From Rhabdornis inornatus (taxonomy: Eukaryota > Chordata > Aves > Passeriformes > Rhabdornithidae), in the NCBI GenBank assembly GCA_013397075.1, contig VWZS01006021.1, forward strand, positions 124,001 through 188,000: a DNA stretch of 64,000 bases, read 5' to 3'. How positions within the stretch are numbered: the stretch's first letter is position 1; each line of letters opens with the position of its first letter. The translations under genes were made by a program, and so were the position numbers. Below are positions 25,231 through 38,644 of the stretch, piece by piece. The notes beneath the pieces were generated by a model. It had not been told where the DNA came from, did no database searches, and saw only the letters and a program-made list of their open reading frames with translations.

Positions 25231-28200
25231 GTATATAGCAGCACAGTGGAGCTGTTTTGCACTACTGATATACAAAGATTCCTCCCAGAAATAATAATTA
25301 GCTGTCACTTCCTGCCTTAATCTATGACAGTTTATACAGTTAAATTTTCCAGTATGTTGGTAACCAGTCTTCTCCTAAGATTATGATTGCTGATGTCTGA
25401 GAAATATGTTTATTGATAAGCAAAAACTTGAAGCAGGAATTATATTTTATAGCCAGGCTTGGGGTAATTTTTCAATTTAAATTAAATATATTAGCAATAA
25501 AGAAGCTTTACACAAGCACACAGGACCTTTTTTGCATCTCAATAAATTCAGGCAACCATATTCTATGAAATTAAGTTAAATCCATTTCTCTTGAAATATA
25601 CTATCAATAAAAATACCAATAATGGAAATCACTTTGTCTTGGATAGATGCTAAGTTTTAAATGTACTTTCTTTTAGCTTGGATCTCAGAATATACCAATA
25701 TGATTATAATTTTAGTTTTCTTCTATGAACATGGTTTGGCTCAGCCAGAAAAACAATCTGGCAATGTATTAAGACCGTCTTTCTGCAATTTTGCTGCAGA
25801 TATGCAGCAGAAGTTGTTTTTCTGAAGCAAATAGGGTTTTATGGCAATCTTTTAAAGGAAATCACTGAAAAGGTTTTGAGAGAAACTCTTGTCTCATTTA
25901 TTTAGTTTCAGTACAATGCTACTGCCTGTACCCTGATTATGCTATGCTTTAGGCACATATAAGCACAATATGTATCATCATTTAGACAGGATAGAGAGGG
26001 AAACAGAATAAACATCAACCAAATATGCTCCCCCATCCTTGTTTTCTTGCTTTTCCACATGTAGGCACAGCAGGAAGAAATGACAAAAATCCCAGCTCCA
26101 AATGTTCAGAGATTTGTCAATGGCAGTTTGCTGCGGCTCACATGCAGAGTGAAGCAGCAGAGGAGACAACTGCAGAGAGCAAGTCAGGAGTGTGAAGCCT
26201 CAGAGAGCAAAGCCACAGGGACAGAACAATCTCTTAAGCAGCTGGGGAGAAGAGGCAACCAATTAAACAGGGATCACAGAGGAGCAGGAAGCTCCATGCT
26301 AGCAAATACCATTATGTTTTCTCTAGTATTTTTGATGAACAGTGGAAACTGAACATGTGGGGGTTTTTTAATTGCAGAAATATGGAATAGTCTGAAGCTG
26401 TACCACAAAACGCATACCTTTTTTAATCAGCAAACTACATTCTTGAAATCAAATGCAGACCCATGTTAAAAACTAAGGTTCTAATTTTATATATTGTTTT
26501 CTGTAGCCTTGAAAAACAAGCAAACAAGAAATAAAAGGAAGTTGTTTTTTTCTACTGCTGAAAGTAAAACTTCCATGAACTATTCTCCTTCATTCATACC
26601 CCTCACTTCCATTCATCTCAGTCTGGAGCTGTATATTACAAAGATAAAGCAACCAGGTAATTGGAAAGATCTACTCCTCTAGAGCTGGCACAGTGTGCAT
26701 GGATTGCTGTGTGCCATGATGCAGAGGAAAATTTCAACCCTTAAACATCACTTGGGATGCTGGTTTGAATATGATGGAATGAGAAATTCTACTGCTCCTC
26801 ATCATGATGGCTGGTTAAAGATCAGTGTGATGCAGAGCTGGATCTTTTCTAGTCTGGGACTACTAGTATCAGTTTTATCCTGTGTGCTCTTGTGAACAGC
26901 TCTTAGAGACAAAGGCCAGAGAAGGCAAAGGAAATCCTACAATCACCACACAGGGAAAATGACAAAACATCTCCTGTGACTTTGGGGTGGCCCTTGCTCT
27001 GGAAGAGATAGTGAAAGAGACAGCTCATATCTCCACAAACTCCTAGCTGTGTTTAGTCAACAGTTCCTCGTAATTCTTTCTGAGTCTCTATGTAACGGAG
27101 GACTTTTATTGATGATTAGATGGAAAAGTTCATCCAAATTTGGGGTCCAAACAGCTACTATTAATAATAAAAATTACTGCAGCAGGGTGACTAATACACA
27201 ATGAACAATTATGCACTCACTATATCTCTACTGCTTTTTTTAAATCTGAGAAAAGTGTTTTTTTCAGTATTTATTCAATGTTGTGGGTGTTCTAATTATT
27301 TTATTAACAACTCTTGGTTGTTCTTTTTCTGGAAATGTATGAGTATTCTCATCTGACATCTTTGGTCTCTATACTGGACTCACTTATATCTTTACATAAC
27401 ATAAAGCAATTTCTGATGTCATCATTTACAATTGTAATTACAAAATTCACTTTTTATAACTAATAAAATTCTTCTTATCACTGAACATTCCTGTTAGTAA
27501 ATTCATCTAATAAAGCAGAACGGCCTAGGAAATGTATACATATCCTTCAGAAAAAATCAGGGAGAAGTAATTTCAGCACTACTTTCAGATTTAAAAGCCA
27601 CATATTCAAAGTGGAAATATTATGCAAAGATTTGAGTGTGCTTGTTATGACCTGCTAGCAGCATGTAGCAGTTTCTTTTACAGGATTTTTGGGTATCTGC
27701 CAGTGGTAGTCACAATAGATGCCTTTAGAAAGTTACGTGTTTTCATTTTATTCCTATTGTACTATAGAATTGCAACATTATCTAAAACTGCGACATTTAT
27801 AGGGTAGATTCTTCACTTAATAAAGGAAACATTACAGGAGTAATATCTAAAATTAGATACTGGGAAAGCAGTATATTATGTATTTCGCAAAATGTGATGA
27901 CTAGAAATGAGGGTGTTCTCACAAGGTGGTTAATGTATGACCAAAAGGGAAAAGATTAGAGGATTCCCAAAGGACTTCCATTAGAGTCAGGTATAGACTT
28001 CAAAGCATAGCTTCTCTAAACTTAGCCAAAGAGGCAGCAAAGACATCTCAGATTCCCTCTTGTATCACAGGCAAAGTCCTCACAACTGAAATGCCTCAGA
28101 GCTCTGCCCTGCTTTGGTCTTCACTATCATCTTCTGTTCATCATCTCTTCTCTAGCAATGTGTTTAATTTGGTTTTATTTTTTAATGCAGAAGCACCTTT

Positions 28201-30949
28201 GTGCCAAAAGTTTGTGAAATTATGTCTTTGTAAACTCAAGCCTGGACAACTTTGAAAATATACATGAAATTTAAATAAGAATTTGGTTAATTTTGGTTGA
28301 GAGAAAAAAGGCAAAATCTCAAGATTTTGGATATGAGATACACATTTGCTTCGCTCTTGATCTGGCACAGTAGTGTATACATGTGAGACTAGAATTACAA
28401 TTCAAGAACATCTCTCTGCTTAGAAATTAAAATCCAGAGTAATTTACAACAAAATGTGACACATTCAATCCAAGTCTCTAAAGTGAAGCAGTTTCAGCCA
28501 CTTCAGACACAACACAGTACCTAAGAAGAGCTCTACAGGCAGGTCTCTGTAGCTGATCTTCCTAGTCCCTTTCTAGACTTGCTAACAATGTCCTGATTAT
28601 GTTACTCTGGAGCATGGAGCATCTCCCCTTCCTCCCTTATTCCAAATGGTTTATCTGCTAAATCTGAGAATTAATCAGAGAATGGATGATTGGTTTAGTT
28701 ATGCCTTTTCACATGACACGAGGAAACAAGATTTAATATAGACAGAGAGATCCTTGACAAGACAGAGAGCAGTACTCTTACTTTACAGTCCCTTCTAACT
28801 GGTGCAAAATCACGTCACTTGTCTATTCAGGCAGTCAGCTTATTCAACAGAACACCAGCCGGCAGAGAGCTTTCCAAATTTAGCTGAGAGATAAACAGCA
28901 AGGAAAAAATATGCTGAAAATGGGATGCACATAATAAAATAGCAATCAAAAGTGCATCACATGGGGATTCACTTTATAATGTTTACCACTTCTAGCACAG
29001 AAGGAGAAAGGCTACAGAAGTAGCAGGGATGGTAGCAGGAAGATCATAGACCACAGACCACTTTCTCCCTCCGAGTTTTTATTTAACCTAAATTTTTAAA
29101 GATGCTTTTTTCTGTATTTCTGCTTATTGATAAGCACAGTGTGATTCCCCCGACACCCCATTTTACAGAGCTACTGAATACCAAAAAAAAGAGTTCTTTC
29201 ACTTTGTAGGAGAGTTTTCAGAACAACTGATACTTGACTTTTACTGCAAAGAGCTCCTTTTTCCACAGATCAAATATTTTTGATTTTCAGTACCAGCAAC
29301 CTGGCCTGAAAGAATTTCATGAGACTAAATCACATTTTATCAGATCCATCACATACCCAGTGAATCCAGGAATGATTAAGCCTGGCAGTCATAACTGTTT
29401 CAGGAGCCTGACTGATTTTCCTGTGATACAAGCAATAGTTCCTTTACTATCTATATATATTATTATTATTAATAGTGATTAATTTCAGGTGTTTCACATG
29501 GTGTTAACAAGACCTGCACCAGGTATCTTCAGATTTTTATACAAAGTTTTGACATTCTGTGAACTACTTTTAATTCAAAGGGAGTTGCTTTTGAATTCAA
29601 GTTTCTGCTATGTTAATCTTATTAAATCTTTTAAATAATACATTCAAATTAAGGTTGACATATATACAGTTGTGTGGGTTTGACCGATACCACTCTGATT
29701 GTCATGATTATGAATTTTTATGATTATGAAAATAAATCCTCTTATAGGTTTTTTTGTTTCCTCATGTAAAAATTGTCTAATTTGTCTGATCAGGGACTTC
29801 ACCATATTGTTTCCCAGCATCCAGCCACCTCACGTGATGAGACATAAGACCTTTGGAGTTCAACTGTGATTAACTCTCTGGTTTAATGGCTAGACATGAA
29901 AAAAGTGTCAGGAGCTTGTGTAAGAAACTTAGAGGCATCTGGTCACTGGGGTGGAATCCAAAACCCTGTACAAAGGCACCAAAGGCTTCACAGAGCGCAC
30001 AGGAAATTAGGTATCTTAGAATAGCAACCCTAAATACAGACCTGCTGACTGGGAAGTTGTAAGATCTGTAAAATGACTCTCTCTTTCCTAGTATTAATAA
30101 TACGAGTGCACGGCAAACCATAGGTGACCCTTATTATAATGCTACCACTGAAAGGATTAAATCTAGGAAGCAAATAATGGGGGATTATTCATAGTCCCTA
30201 ACCATAACACTTATCCAGATAGTTTTCCTAGAGCTTCCTCTACAGTTCTTCCTCTGCAGACTGACCTCTAAACTATGTAATTTAAATTAATTATATGCTT
30301 AAAGGGGGCGGTATAAAGTTGTAGGAGAGATAAGCCTACAGAAAGTTCTGATGAAACTGAGAACTCTATTGCACACCATCATTTATCAGGTCAGCGGAGG
30401 GAGACAACAACTCTCCCTTAGTGTTTCAGATGAGGATGCTTCATTTCCTATGGTCTATCATAACAATTCTCTGGGTAGAAAAAAACCATCACTGCCAATG
30501 TACCCTGAGACATCAGCAGTGCATATTCATTAATTTTATTAAGAAAGATTTGGTCTAATGTTTTGAGCACAACTGTTCAAGCTTCTCTGGAGGCTGCCTG
30601 TTATCTCTGGGATATGGCAAGAGAAAGCAGACAAAAGCATATTTTGTAAAGTCCTTCTAAACTGCTCTAAGAATACTCAAACCCCTGCATGTACCTTCAA
30701 GCTTGACAAGTAGTTTTGAAGCAGCTCTAAAAAACCATTAGGGAAATTGTTTATATAACTCTGAATTGGTTTTGATTCTCTGACAGTTTGCTGTTTCATG
30801 AAGGTATATTTTGATGCATTCCAAGGACTCAGCACTTCCTAGTCCTTTTTTTCCATTATTGGAAGGCAAGTACTTGAAGAATGTTTAGATGTATCTGAAG
30901 TATATGGAGCAATACACTATAATAGTGATAATACTCAAAGATTGTCTCC
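25231..30949. other. AT-rich DNA, nothing specific recognised
   Basis: No supported gene or transposon. A 90-codon plus frame at 26080-26352 is polar and low-complexity without a recognisable domain. Short simple repeats occur: (TAT/ATT)n around 29452-29472 and a twice-repeated ATGATTATGAA at 29704-29714 and 29720-29730. Confidence 0.55.
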
Positions 30950-31664
30950 TCTAGGCCCAAGACCAATTCATCCCTACAAAATGGATTACAGGGAAGAACA
31001 CCAGGAGACCCGGAGCTCCTGGAAAAACAGGAACAGGTAGCTTACAGAGAGTGGAAGCAGGGGAAGGTATCCTGGAAGGAATACAGAAAAATTTTCTAGA
31101 CAGCCAGAGAGCTGCTTAGGAAAGCTAAAGCACTAGCAGAAATAAATCTGGCCAAAAGACATCGAGGGTAATAAAAAAAGATTCTTCAGATACATCGTAG
31201 GTAGAAGGCTACATCCTGTTGAACAATTCCAGAAGAGGTCACTCAGTTAACCACAGATCTGGGACACCTCTCTTATGAAGACAGGCTGAGAGAGATTGGG
31301 CTGTTCAGCCTTGGAAAGAGAAGGCTCTGGGAGGTCTTTTAACAGCCTTCCAGTACCTAATGGAGTACCTACTCCTAGGAAAGAGCTGGAGTGGGACTTT
31401 CACAAGGGTATGTAGCGACGGGACAAAGGGAAATGGCCTTAAGTTGAAGGAGGGTAAATTTAGATTAGGTATTAGGAAGGAATTATTTACTGTGAGGGTG
31501 GTAAGACACCGCAACAGGTTGCCCAAAGCAGTTGTGGACTCCCCATTCCCAGAAGTGTTTAAGAGCAGGCTGGATGGGGCTCTGAGTAACCTCAAGTCCA
31601 GTGGAAGGTTCCCTGCCCATGTCAAGCAGGTTGGAGTAGATGGTCTTTAAGGTGCCTTCCAACC
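30950..31664 (+). mobile_element. CR1 LINE copy with internal deletion (pre-RT linker joined to 3' region)
   Basis: The left part (about 31015-31200) translates as the CR1 ORF2 linker between endonuclease and reverse transcriptase: ELLEKQEQVAYREWKQGK, then SWKEYRKIF, a stop, RELLRKAKALAEINLAK. It contains internal stops and a frameshift. At about 31205-31250 it switches to the CR1 3' portion (LSYEDRLREIGLFSL-like, then the 31360-31650 frame with GNGLKLKEGKFRLGIRKELF and NRLPKAVVDSPFPEVFKSRLDGAL). The whole polymerase core between them is absent. The element ends at CCTTCCAACCTAG, just short of the usual terminal ATTCTATG repeats. The 5' boundary is approximate. Confidence 0.85.
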
Positions 31665-32437
31665 TAGTATGAAGTCAAGTAATGTCTTGTGGTAAAAACA
31701 CACAGAAGGCTGTCAATCAGAGCTTCCAGTTCAAAAAGACAGCCTTAAATTCCAGGCAAATGCCTATTCTGCAGGAGAGCTCTTGCTGATGCTAGGACTT
31801 GCAAAACAATACAAGAGTATAGAAACAAGGCAAAATGAGCCGTGCTACACAAGCCCTGTGAGAACCTGGGGCACTTGGTTGGAGGAGAGTTAGTTCAGTG
31901 TTTTTCTATTTGATTCCAGTGGCTCAAGCATCAGGTGCTGGAACTGTCAAGCTGCTCCTTCCCAGCTGGCTGGTCTCACCACACATTTGCTGGATTCCAG
32001 CTCACCCTTGTTCTGCCTGAGAGGTTCTTGCACTTGTGGCTGCAGAGTAACACAGCTTCCATGTGGGCAGGATGCTGAGGGCCCCCGGACAGCTGCTGGC
32101 AGACTGGCGGCCAGGTCCTTCATTTAGGGTGACACAGTTACAGATCCAAGCTGAGAAGAACTAGTACCCCAAATCTCCTATTCTAAATTTTAGACTACTA
32201 GACAAGAGTCCATCATCTCAGAAGATAACAATATCCTGAATGATTCTCAGAAGCACAGTCACAAGTGTGCACAGAAATATCTGAGTTAGCATTTCCTACC
32301 AGCTGCCTTCAGACTTCCAAGCTAGCATGCAGATGTATAGAATCACTTTACAGAGCAAGATGACTTGTGAAATTAATCTTGAGACTTTGGCTCTTGGTTT
32401 AAGCACTCTGGACTGCCCACCTCAAGATACATACAAA

Positions 32438-32457
32438 TATGTATGTATACATACATA
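32438..32457. repeat. 20-bp perfect palindrome
   Basis: TATGTATGTATACATACATA is its own reverse complement with no spacer, embedded in a TATG/CATA-rich stretch (about 32428-32458). It probably arose from a TATG microsatellite and its inversion, and could extrude as a cruciform. Confidence 0.92.
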
Positions 32458-32942
32458 GTTCATATTGAGAACTGGGACAATTTAAATAAAAGAGTGCATT
32501 GGATTATATCCAGAACGGAACAGCTGACCAATCATAAGATATATGTGAGGAGCCTTAAGCAGAAACCTTGGTGATGTTGGACCTTTTTCTGTTGATTCTA
32601 GATCACAGTGGTAACTTCAGCTCAATCTTCAGCACTCGAGCGAGCGTGGGTAGGAAGAAAAACAATAAATTGGCCGAGGCTACCAGGACTGACACTGTTC
32701 AAAAAAAGACCAGTAGTATACCATAATTGAAACCAAAGTTTATTTAGGACAGCATATGCCTAAAACAGTTGAGCTATTTACTCTTTTGTTTGATTTGTCC
32801 TTGTGGTGGGCCTGAACTTGCCTTCATCATCAATAAATCAGACTAATGTGCTAGTGAAAAAATCAGCTATGAATTATCAGCAGAATTTTAAAAGTTCATA
32901 TTTACCCATACCCTAACTAGTTCAAAAACAGAGTGGATGATT

Positions 32943-32955
32943 TATATATATATAT
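32943..32955. repeat. (TA)n microsatellite
   Basis: A short uninterrupted TA dinucleotide run followed by related TATG/TATC words. It is simple sequence with no sign of function. Confidence 0.85.
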
Positions 32956-32996
32956 GTATCTATACAAAATACAAATAGGCATTGCTAAGATTTTTA

Positions 32997-33011
32997 CACT
33001 AGAGGGCACCT
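32997..33011 (+). promoter_or_regulatory. Strong CTCF-like binding motif
   Basis: CACTAGAGGGCACCT fits the vertebrate CTCF core CASYAGRKGGCRSY at every position. Only the leading C of the longer CCASYAG form is replaced (by A, giving ACAC). The match sits in AT-rich DNA, so it is not explained by local G+C content. CTCF sites of this quality are often occupied and act as insulators or loop anchors. Occupancy here is inferred, not shown. Confidence 0.45.
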
Positions 33012-34469
33012 TGCTTATTCTCTTATATTTCATGGAATTAGTGCACTGTAACCTGTATGGAGTTTTCTGCAGTATTTGAATTCCAGAAGATTTTAATGTG
33101 TCAATTGGTTTTGGTTTTGTGTTTGTTTTTGCTTTTTTTTTTTCCCCCAACAAGTACATGAATGTAAGCATCAATTTCAGGCAATACCTATCTGAGATAA
33201 CCTTGAAGATCTTAAATTATAGGGGGAAAAATTGGACAATGCCCAGTTTAAATCCTTCTAATGACTTTTCAGGGTACTGAAGACATTGAAACTGAACCAC
33301 AGCTTTAACTATTTTTTTGCTTATATTGCTATGCTAGTATATACTGGCTAAAAATAATATAACGTGATATCTTCTAAAGTATTTTGTAATGGAAAATTTA
33401 AATCATTATTTAATATAACCTGAAAAAGCTTAGGTTATAATTTGCAGAGTACAGTGGCCATCAGGCTCAGATCATCTGACTCCTGTTGCTCTGATGAGAG
33501 AAGACCTATATTGACACACATATATAAGATATTTTACTATCCCCTGGAAAGAGATATGTATGTTGCTGTCTATAAATAAGTGTTCAAACAATAAGCAAGC
33601 CACAGAAGTTCCATTACTACATTTTATATGCTCTTTTTTTATGCACCAGATATAAACAAGGCAAGTATTTAGGTCAGAGAAATTAAAACTATGTGTATAT
33701 ACTCACACATTTCTTGAATGAGAATTATTTTAAGACAATCTGCTCCCCATGTGATACTTTGTACAGTAAGTAGTCTTCTTGAGAAATCTGAGGTCTGTGC
33801 ACTGACCAATGCTGCCTGTTTTTCAGCCTCAGGGGACTGAATATAAGGAGTAGAAATCAACAGAGAAGCCTAATGCAACAGAGAACACATCACATTCCCC
33901 CCTTGGACTGGTGGGTTGCACCCTTTAAAACACTAAAATTATACTGTTTTTCTCAGAGTTCATAGGAGATAAAACTAAAGATTCTTTATCTCATTGTTTC
34001 CATCCTATTAGTCCCTTCCCTCCTTTCCCCCACTATTGTTCAGATATCTGAGAATGAGTATATATACCTGAGGAGCTAATGATGGAATCCTACCAAAGGA
34101 AGGACTTACTTCACTAAAAGTGAAGACTTTCAGGGTTATGCAGTCTTCCACTGAAATCCATTGTTGCCTGGCATACATGCCCTATGGCAAGGTTTTGACC
34201 TACTTGAAAACAGGCATCATGCCATCCAAACAGATGGGCAAAAGCGTAGACAGTCAGGAGACCATGTTTGTACATCAAGCATGGATGATGAGGGCATGAT
34301 TCTCAGCTGAGAACATTTAAATAATTGTTCATTCAGAGCTTATGCTCCTGTCACAGAAAGTAATGTGTCACCATTAATCAAGCTTGAAGTTTAGTGCCCT
34401 TTAGGAAAGGCATTGCAATATAAGGTGGATATTATCGCCTAGACAGGATTTTGGGACTGATAGGTCTGG

Positions 34470-34590
34470 AGCAAAATTATGAAAACATTTGACTTCTAGG
34501 CCTACCTCTGCTACTAACTTCATAAATGACCTTGAGCAAAATCAGCCACATTCTTTGTAGCTGTTTCTTTTGTTTTACCAACATCAACTT
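34470..34590 (+). mobile_element. Possible degenerate MIR-like (tRNA-derived core-SINE) relic
   Basis: The run CTCTGCTACTAACTTCATAA, followed by ATGACCTTGAGCAAAATCA and a pyrimidine-rich CTGTTTCTTTT, resembles the MIR core order (CTCTGCCACTTACTAGCTGTG, TGACCTTGGGCAAGTCA, CTCAGTTTCC). The resemblance is recalled by eye with many mismatches. If real, it predates the amniote radiation and would be one of the oldest repeats in the window. It could equally be chance. Confidence 0.38.
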
Positions 34591-37440
34591 CCATACTGTA
34601 AGAGCAACATTTTGTGAGTGAATCAATGTGTGCAGAACAGCTACAACAGAAAGGAATACACATCCCTACAGTTGCTTTATCATGTGACCTCCTTATGTGA
34701 AATTTTGGTACAACAGTACAATTCTCCATTTGCTGACATGACAAATTTCTCATGGCTAGACTCATATTGTTGGCTTCAATAGCGTGCAGACTTTATTTTT
34801 GTGAAGATTAAAACAGTTAATTTGTAAGCAGAAGTGGACAGAATTGCAAATGCTTCTACTTTGTCATTTGCAATTGCACATGCTTCACTGATTTTCAACA
34901 TGATCAGTATCTGAAATAAAGATGAGTGGGTATAACAAATTATTCCAGACTAATGCCAACATTAATAATAGTCACTATTTATATACTAATTTGTGCTAAA
35001 ACTATTTCAGATTACCAAACAGAAAAGACATATGTTATGTACATATTTTTGCAAACTAGACACATTTAAGCAGGACATTAAAATTAGGTACTATACAGAA
35101 ACAACTAGAGGTAACAAAATTGCTCATGGCAAATGTCAACTTTTAGAAATAATGTCTGGGTTGTTATTAGAATATAAAGTCCAAATTTATTTAACTGTGC
35201 TTGTAGACAAGCAATAAGTCAAGGCTATCTACAGAGTAAGGCATAAGCCTGAATCTCAAAAAAGTATCTAATGATACAGGACTGAGAACCTTTTCCTATA
35301 TGACTTTCATAAGATAGTTTGTTAGCAATGTCTGAAAGTTAAATCTATTCAGTTCATGAGTCTTAGTAGCTTGAATGGAACTATTTACATTGTGTAATGT
35401 CTTGCAGAGTTATTCAAGTATTTTAGCACACTTACAAGCAATATATTTTTTGAAAAACTACTCATATACTATAATTTCTTTTTCCTGCCAATTAGATGCT
35501 GATTGAATGGATATTATCCAAATCTACTGCAAGTTGTTCTGAAATACATTTAAACTGTACTGAGATAAAGTCAATTCCCAAAAGCATTTATCAGAAAAAC
35601 TACATTATCTTAAATTAGTTATCATAGTAATTTATTACCTGTTCGAATAAACTGTCCATTAGCAGTTAGGTTTCTAGAAAATATACAGTCTTAGTCTTAC
35701 TATAAATTCTAGAGGATATTTTAAAAGAAATGTTCCATACATTCTAAGACCAATCCTAAGAATCAACTTATTTGCCAACTGATAGCATTGTAGCATTTTC
35801 AACATTTAGTCAAGCTTAACTCCTATCAGGGAAAAGAGTCATCCTTCAAATATATGACATGTATTTATTATCCAATTCACAAAGGTTCCAGTGCAACAAA
35901 GCAGCAATGAGCCTTTATGATGATTAAAATGTCAAAAGAAAACCTAATCAGTCACACTGTGAATTTCCCCCACATTACAACCACCACTGTCATACTCTTA
36001 TATTTCACTGTTGATGACAGAGCAGGTCCAATATGGACAGCATGCTATGATCTTTTCTGTGTAATATATAGTCAGGAGTCATTCTTAGGGCATTAAAAGC
36101 CAGGTACACAGGGAGAAACAGAGCTGCAACAATTGGACCTCCCAGATCGCTCAGTTGTAGCAAAAATAGGAATGTAGCCTTGCAAACAATGCAAGCCATT
36201 AAGGCAGCAAATTATTCCTATCCCACATCACCTTCAGCAGTGGATGACATCTTTCTCAGAGTATTGCTGTAAGCACATTTCCTGTTGAATGAGTTGTTCT
36301 TTTTGCCTCTTCCTCCCTGAGGCACAAAATGCTCCTCTGCATTTCCTTGAGGTCTGTGCTTCTCACTGTTTGGGTCTGTGTCTTACAGGCACAGCCTTGC
36401 CTCATCTCTATACCTATGTGCAAGAAAGCAGTATGAACACAAATACAACTGAATTCTCCTGAGAGGATCAGTTATAAAAACATGATTTTGTATCTGGAAA
36501 GTCATACAGTAACAATGTGAGTCCTTTGCAAGAAGAAAAGCAAGAGCCACGAGCATGTAAAGGATGTACTCAAAATTTCCTTGATTTGGGCATATTTTAT
36601 CTTTTGATTACTGTTTCTAACATTGAAACATTACCTAATTATGTACTTAAATATTGCAATTACTTTAATAATGACAGGCAGCTTCAAGCTGTTCCTAAGC
36701 TTCATAAGTAATATTAAATTGTTTTTAATAAATTATGTGCCTCTGTGAGTACTGTGTCAATTTCCCTTATAAGTATGTATTTATAAACATATTCAGATTC
36801 AGGAAGACCACACATAAGTAGGAATATTTTTCATTTCTGTTCAAAGAAAAACACATACCCAGCTCCCATTGGGAAGTGGGATAACTGGAAAAGTAGAAAT
36901 TACTGAGACGGTTTTTCATGCATAACATATAAAGTATTTACATTCTTTTCTAAATATACAGTAAAATGAATTTATTTTAAGAGAAATGTCAGTCAAATCA
37001 CTAGCTTCAAGCAAGCACATCACCTTTATCAGGCATCATTAACACCTTCATAAGCATGGCTTTGGCTCATCATGTTTGAGAAAAATATCTTTCTCTAAGA
37101 AATTAAATAACACTGTAATAATAAAGCCATAATTATATTTTAAAAATTCAGAATCATAGTTGAGGAACATTAAGTCAACCTTCCATGTTAACTGAAGAAG
37201 GCATGAAGTTCCAGCATACCCCAAAAACCTACAAAGGGCTCCTCCCCTGCCGTCTTCTCTGGGGCAAATATGCTACACTGCCTTAGAGATTTTCTAAAAC
37301 TGCCAACACATGGCTGTTGCTGACAGGAGCTGACATCACAGGCTCACTGCAGGAATTATTACAGTCTATGTCCTTAGAGGATCTCCCACAATGAATATCT
37401 CACACTGCTCTCTTGCATTCACTTCAGTACTGTACTGTTT

Positions 37441-37468
37441 CACTGTGTTTCACTGAGAAAGCACAGTG
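37441..37468. repeat. Small hairpin with one bulge
   Basis: CACTGTG+TTTC pairs with GAAA+CACAGTG around a 5-nt loop (ACTGA), with a single unpaired G at 37461, giving an 11-bp stem. No terminator-like or miRNA-like context is evident. Confidence 0.75.
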
Positions 37469-38384
37469 CTCCTAATACACGGAATATTTTATTCCAGGCA
37501 GTTTAATAACTTCAATATTTCCACTCCTAATACTGTGCATGACTTAGCTGAGATGCCATGGTGCATGTAGCTGGTATGGGATGATTACAGAAAAGTATTA
37601 TGAAATATAGAAGGATTCGAAAATATGGAGAGCCAATGCAAACCTCAAGTTCCTCATAACTGTTTAAGTTTCCTATGTGAAACATTGAACTTGGCTGTTA
37701 ATTTTACATTTTCATGCAAATACATTCACTATCTTGAGCTTCTTATCTACTGTTTCAAGTAAACAATCCTATCACTTTTTAGTGCAGTTGTTTATTCTTC
37801 CTAATTATTTTCAGATGAAAGCTTTATGCAACATGATTGTAAAACCTACTTTCCTTTCAGTGAGATGATAACTTTTGGTGTTAAACTTTTAAATAAAATC
37901 AACTCTGACTTTTTGTTAATATACAAAATCATATCTTCACCAAAGATTCTGTAAAATTAACAGCTCTTTCTCCTCTAATGTATCTAAATAACATATCCTA
38001 AGAAAGACCAAGATATGCAATTGTGTAAAGAAGTTCTTTTTGGAATTAAACTTTCACTACAAAAGAAGAAGATTCAAAGTTCAACAGATGGGCTGCAGGC
38101 TCACTTTCTGTCTGGAGTTTATGGGACTAGCACTTGGTGATCCTTAAATGTCTTCTCTGGCATCTACACTTGGATTCCTCTAAGAGGTGAAAAAGTTTGT
38201 TACATACAGTGAAGATTTTACACAACGAAGTTTCAAAAATACAGGATAGGAGACAGAGCCTACTTATATATCTGATATTTTTCTGCTTGGACACTATCAA
38301 CATGAAAGAAAAAATGTGCAAAAAGTTCCTATGTATAGCTAATGCCTTCAAAGGGCATGTCATCTTTCATCATTTGATTTCTGC

Positions 38385-38577
38385 TGGGCTCAAAGTCCTG
38401 AAACATTGGTTGCATCACCTATCCTGGAAATCTGGAAACATTCAAGGTCAGATTCACTGGGGCTCTGAGAAACCTGATCCAGTTGAAGATATCCCTGCTC
38501 ACTAGGAGTAGGACTAGGTGATCTTTAAAGGTCCCTTCCAACCCAAACTGTTTTATTATTCTATGATTATTATGTAT
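38385..38577 (+). mobile_element. Short CR1 LINE 3' fragment
   Basis: The sequence reads as the CR1 3' UTR on the plus strand: GGATGGGGCTCTG-type words (here CACTGGGGCTCTGAGAAACC), then TAGGTGATCTTTAAAGGTCC, CTTCCAACCC and a terminal TTATTCTATGATT. It is strongly 5'-truncated and diverged. It lies tail to tail with the minus-strand CR1 starting at about 38645. Confidence 0.85.
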
Positions 38578-38644
38578 ACTATACACACCAGAATAATTTA
38601 GCTGTATTGTTATGGCCAAATACGGTACTGTACAGAATTTGAAT

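Larger units (their letters stand above)
31665..38384. other. AT-rich DNA with a G+C-richer patch at about 31880-32130
   Basis: No supported gene. The patch just after the CR1 (about 31880-32130) is richer in G+C and in CTG/CAG words but has no recognisable repeat or coding potential. Separately listed features are a palindrome (32438), a (TA)n run and CTCF-like motif (32943-33011), a possible MIR relic (34470) and a small hairpin (37441). Confidence 0.5.

Noticed and set aside
24906..25262. 118-codon minus-strand frame as a host gene
   Set aside because: It is CR1 reverse-transcriptase sequence with the catalytic motif destroyed, so it is annotated as part of the transposon.
29704..29730. 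ATGATTATGAA repeated twice
   Set aside because: Short, AT-rich and without further copies. Likely chance or slippage.
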